A stretch of DNA of 6,263 nucleotides, from contig WTAW01000428.1 in the NCBI GenBank assembly GCA_013139435.1, forward strand, positions 1 through 6,263, written 5' to 3'. This document shows positions 5,230 through 6,263 of the stretch, piece by piece. Below the pieces are notes generated by a model. The model saw only the letters and a program-made list of their open reading frames with translations, did not search any database and was not told where the DNA came from. The stretch is from Candidatus Aminicenantota bacterium (GTDB lineage Bacteria > Acidobacteriota > Aminicenantia > Aminicenantales > Aminicenantaceae). Position 1 is the stretch's first letter, and each line of letters begins with the position of its first letter. A program made the position numbers and the translations under genes.

Positions 5230-6263
5230 ATGCCCGAGCCAATGAGTGAAATGAGTGAAAAAACCTTTATAAAAACGGGTCATTCAACCTTTGACGATTT
5301 TTTCCCCCAAATAAAAGCTTTTTTAGAGCAGGACTCCCTCGATGTCGTCATCGATGGCAAGCCCATCAGGGGGTACCGCACTCCAGATGCAAAATCGATC
5401 TGGATCAGGGATTTCAGTGACATCCTCCGTGGAGTGAAATACTTTGAAAAAGACCTAAAAAGTACGGTCGAGCACTTTGCCGAAACTCAAGCTGCCAATG
5501 GAAGAATATTCGATTATTTCACAACCTTTCCTGAAAAATTGCCCTGCGAGAGGGAAAACTGGACCAAATATGTCCGTGTTCCAGTAGAGGCGGACGTGGA
5601 GTACCGTTTTGTCAAAGCCGCTTACCTTGCCTGGCAGGCCACAGGGGATGATCCATGGATCCAGGATCTCCTTCCGCATATGGAACGTGCCCTCCATTAT
5701 GTGCTCTCCCACCCCTGGCGCTGGGATGAGGACTTTGGCCTTGTGAAGAGAGCCTACACCATCGACACATGGGATTTTGCCTACACAGCAGGAAAACACG
5801 AATGGCTCCAGTTCCAGGTCACAGATGATACATACTGGGGTATCATGCACGGTGATAACAGTGGATACTATGAGGCCTTTCATCTTCTTGCCCGTATTTA
5901 TAAATACTTCCAAAAGGACGATATCGCACGGATCTGGAAGGCCCGGGCAGAGGAACTGCGCATAAACATGAACAGAATCTGCTGGAGCGGGACGTTTTAC
6001 TGGCATTTTGTTAAGTTGAATCCCGTCAATATTCCCGGTGTGGACGAATCCACTCAGCTCAGCCTCAGCAATCCGATGGATATCAATCGGGGAGTGCCAA
6101 CTCATCTCATGGCGGTCTCGATTCTTCAAGAATACATCAGGCGGAAAGAAGAGACGGATGCTTTTGCCGAGTGGTTTTCCATCGACCCTCCCTTTCCGGA
6201 TGGAGTTTTTGGCGATGAGAAGCTCAAAAAAGGGGCTTATGTGAACGGAGGGATTTTGCCACT
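5230..6263 (+). CDS. Glycosidase-like (alpha/alpha)6-barrel protein, 3' end cut by window
   Basis: The frame is open from ATG 5230 to the right edge, giving 344 residues with no stop. Blocks point to the six-hairpin glycosidase superfamily: SIWIRDFSD (56-64), resembling the W-x-RD motif of amylo-glucosidase, GH63, GH100 and GH125-type enzymes; a D/E-rich stretch VEADVEY (119-125); repeated helix-rich segments with WQATGD (135-140); TIDTWDF (177-183); GDNSGYYEAF (208-217); and YVNGGILP (337-344), reminiscent of the NGG motif late in such barrels. There is no signal peptide, so it should act in the cytoplasm on an imported oligosaccharide or glycoside. I cannot assign a GH family or name catalytic residues with confidence. 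Its ATG follows the aldolase TAG by one base, which implies translational coupling; only GATAGG resembles a ribosome-binding site. In-frame ATGs at 5242 and 5251 are alternative starts. The missing part probably includes the rest of the barrel. Confidence 0.8.
   Translation, partial: MPEPMSEMSEKTFIKTGHSTFDDFFPQIKAFLEQDSLDVVIDGKPIRGYRTPDAKSIWIRDFSDILRGVKYFEKDLKSTVEHFAETQAANGRIFDYFTTFPEKLPCERENWTKYVRVPVEADVEYRFVKAAYLAWQATGDDPWIQDLLPHMERALHYVLSHPWRWDEDFGLVKRAYTIDTWDFAYTAGKHEWLQFQVTDDTYWGIMHGDNSGYYEAFHLLARIYKYFQKDDIARIWKARAEELRINMNRICWSGTFYWHFVKLNPVNIPGVDESTQLSLSNPMDINRGVPTHLMAVSILQEYIRRKEETDAFAEWFSIDPPFPDGVFGDEKLKKGAYVNGGILP

Noticed and set aside
5455..6129. 224-residue minus-strand reading frame opposite the glycosidase-like gene
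   Set aside because: The plus-strand frame has conserved-looking enzyme motifs and operon spacing; the antisense frame has no recognisable domain.

Overview
The window looks like an accessory carbohydrate or organic-acid utilisation locus from a bacterium. It has five protein-coding genes, two of them cut by the window edges, and no RNA genes, transposase or CRISPR array that I can see. Base composition is moderate. Strong AAAGGAGG ribosome-binding sites precede two of the genes. The mix of a MtaA/CmuA-like member of the URO-D superfamily, an SSS symporter with long insertions, an HpcH/HpaI aldolase, a kynurenine-formamidase-type cyclase and an (alpha/alpha)6-barrel glycosidase-like protein is typical of sugar-degrading environmental bacteria such as Planctomycetes, Lentisphaerae, Verrucomicrobia or Poribacteria-like candidate phyla. 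That placement is inference and no lineage is proven.

Layout, left to right. A URO-D/cobalamin-methyltransferase-like gene runs leftwards off the window (1036 to 1). Diverging from it is a cyclase-family metal hydrolase with an N-terminal export or anchor segment (1157-1963, +). A 185-bp convergent intergenic space (1964-2148) holds a cluster of three related palindromic units. Next is a large Na+/solute symporter on the minus strand (2149-4254). Between its start and the next gene is about 220 bp holding a promoter for the symporter, a REP/BIME-like double palindrome (4312-4376) and a near-perfect 21-bp operator-like palindrome (4419-4439). Rightwards follow an HpcH/HpaI-family aldolase (4476-5228) and, one base later, a glycosidase-like gene that runs off the right edge (5230-6263).

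How the genes may work together (inference): the symporter would import an acidic or otherwise polar sugar derivative. The cytoplasmic glycosidase-like protein would act on an oligosaccharide or glycoside. The aldolase would split a 2-keto-3-deoxy sugar acid into pyruvate (or tartronate semialdehyde) and an aldehyde. The cyclase would hydrolyse an amide, ester or lactone-like bond outside the cytoplasmic membrane. The aldolase and glycosidase-like genes are almost certainly one operon. The palindrome just upstream is the best candidate for a substrate-responsive repressor or activator site. The regulator is not in the window.
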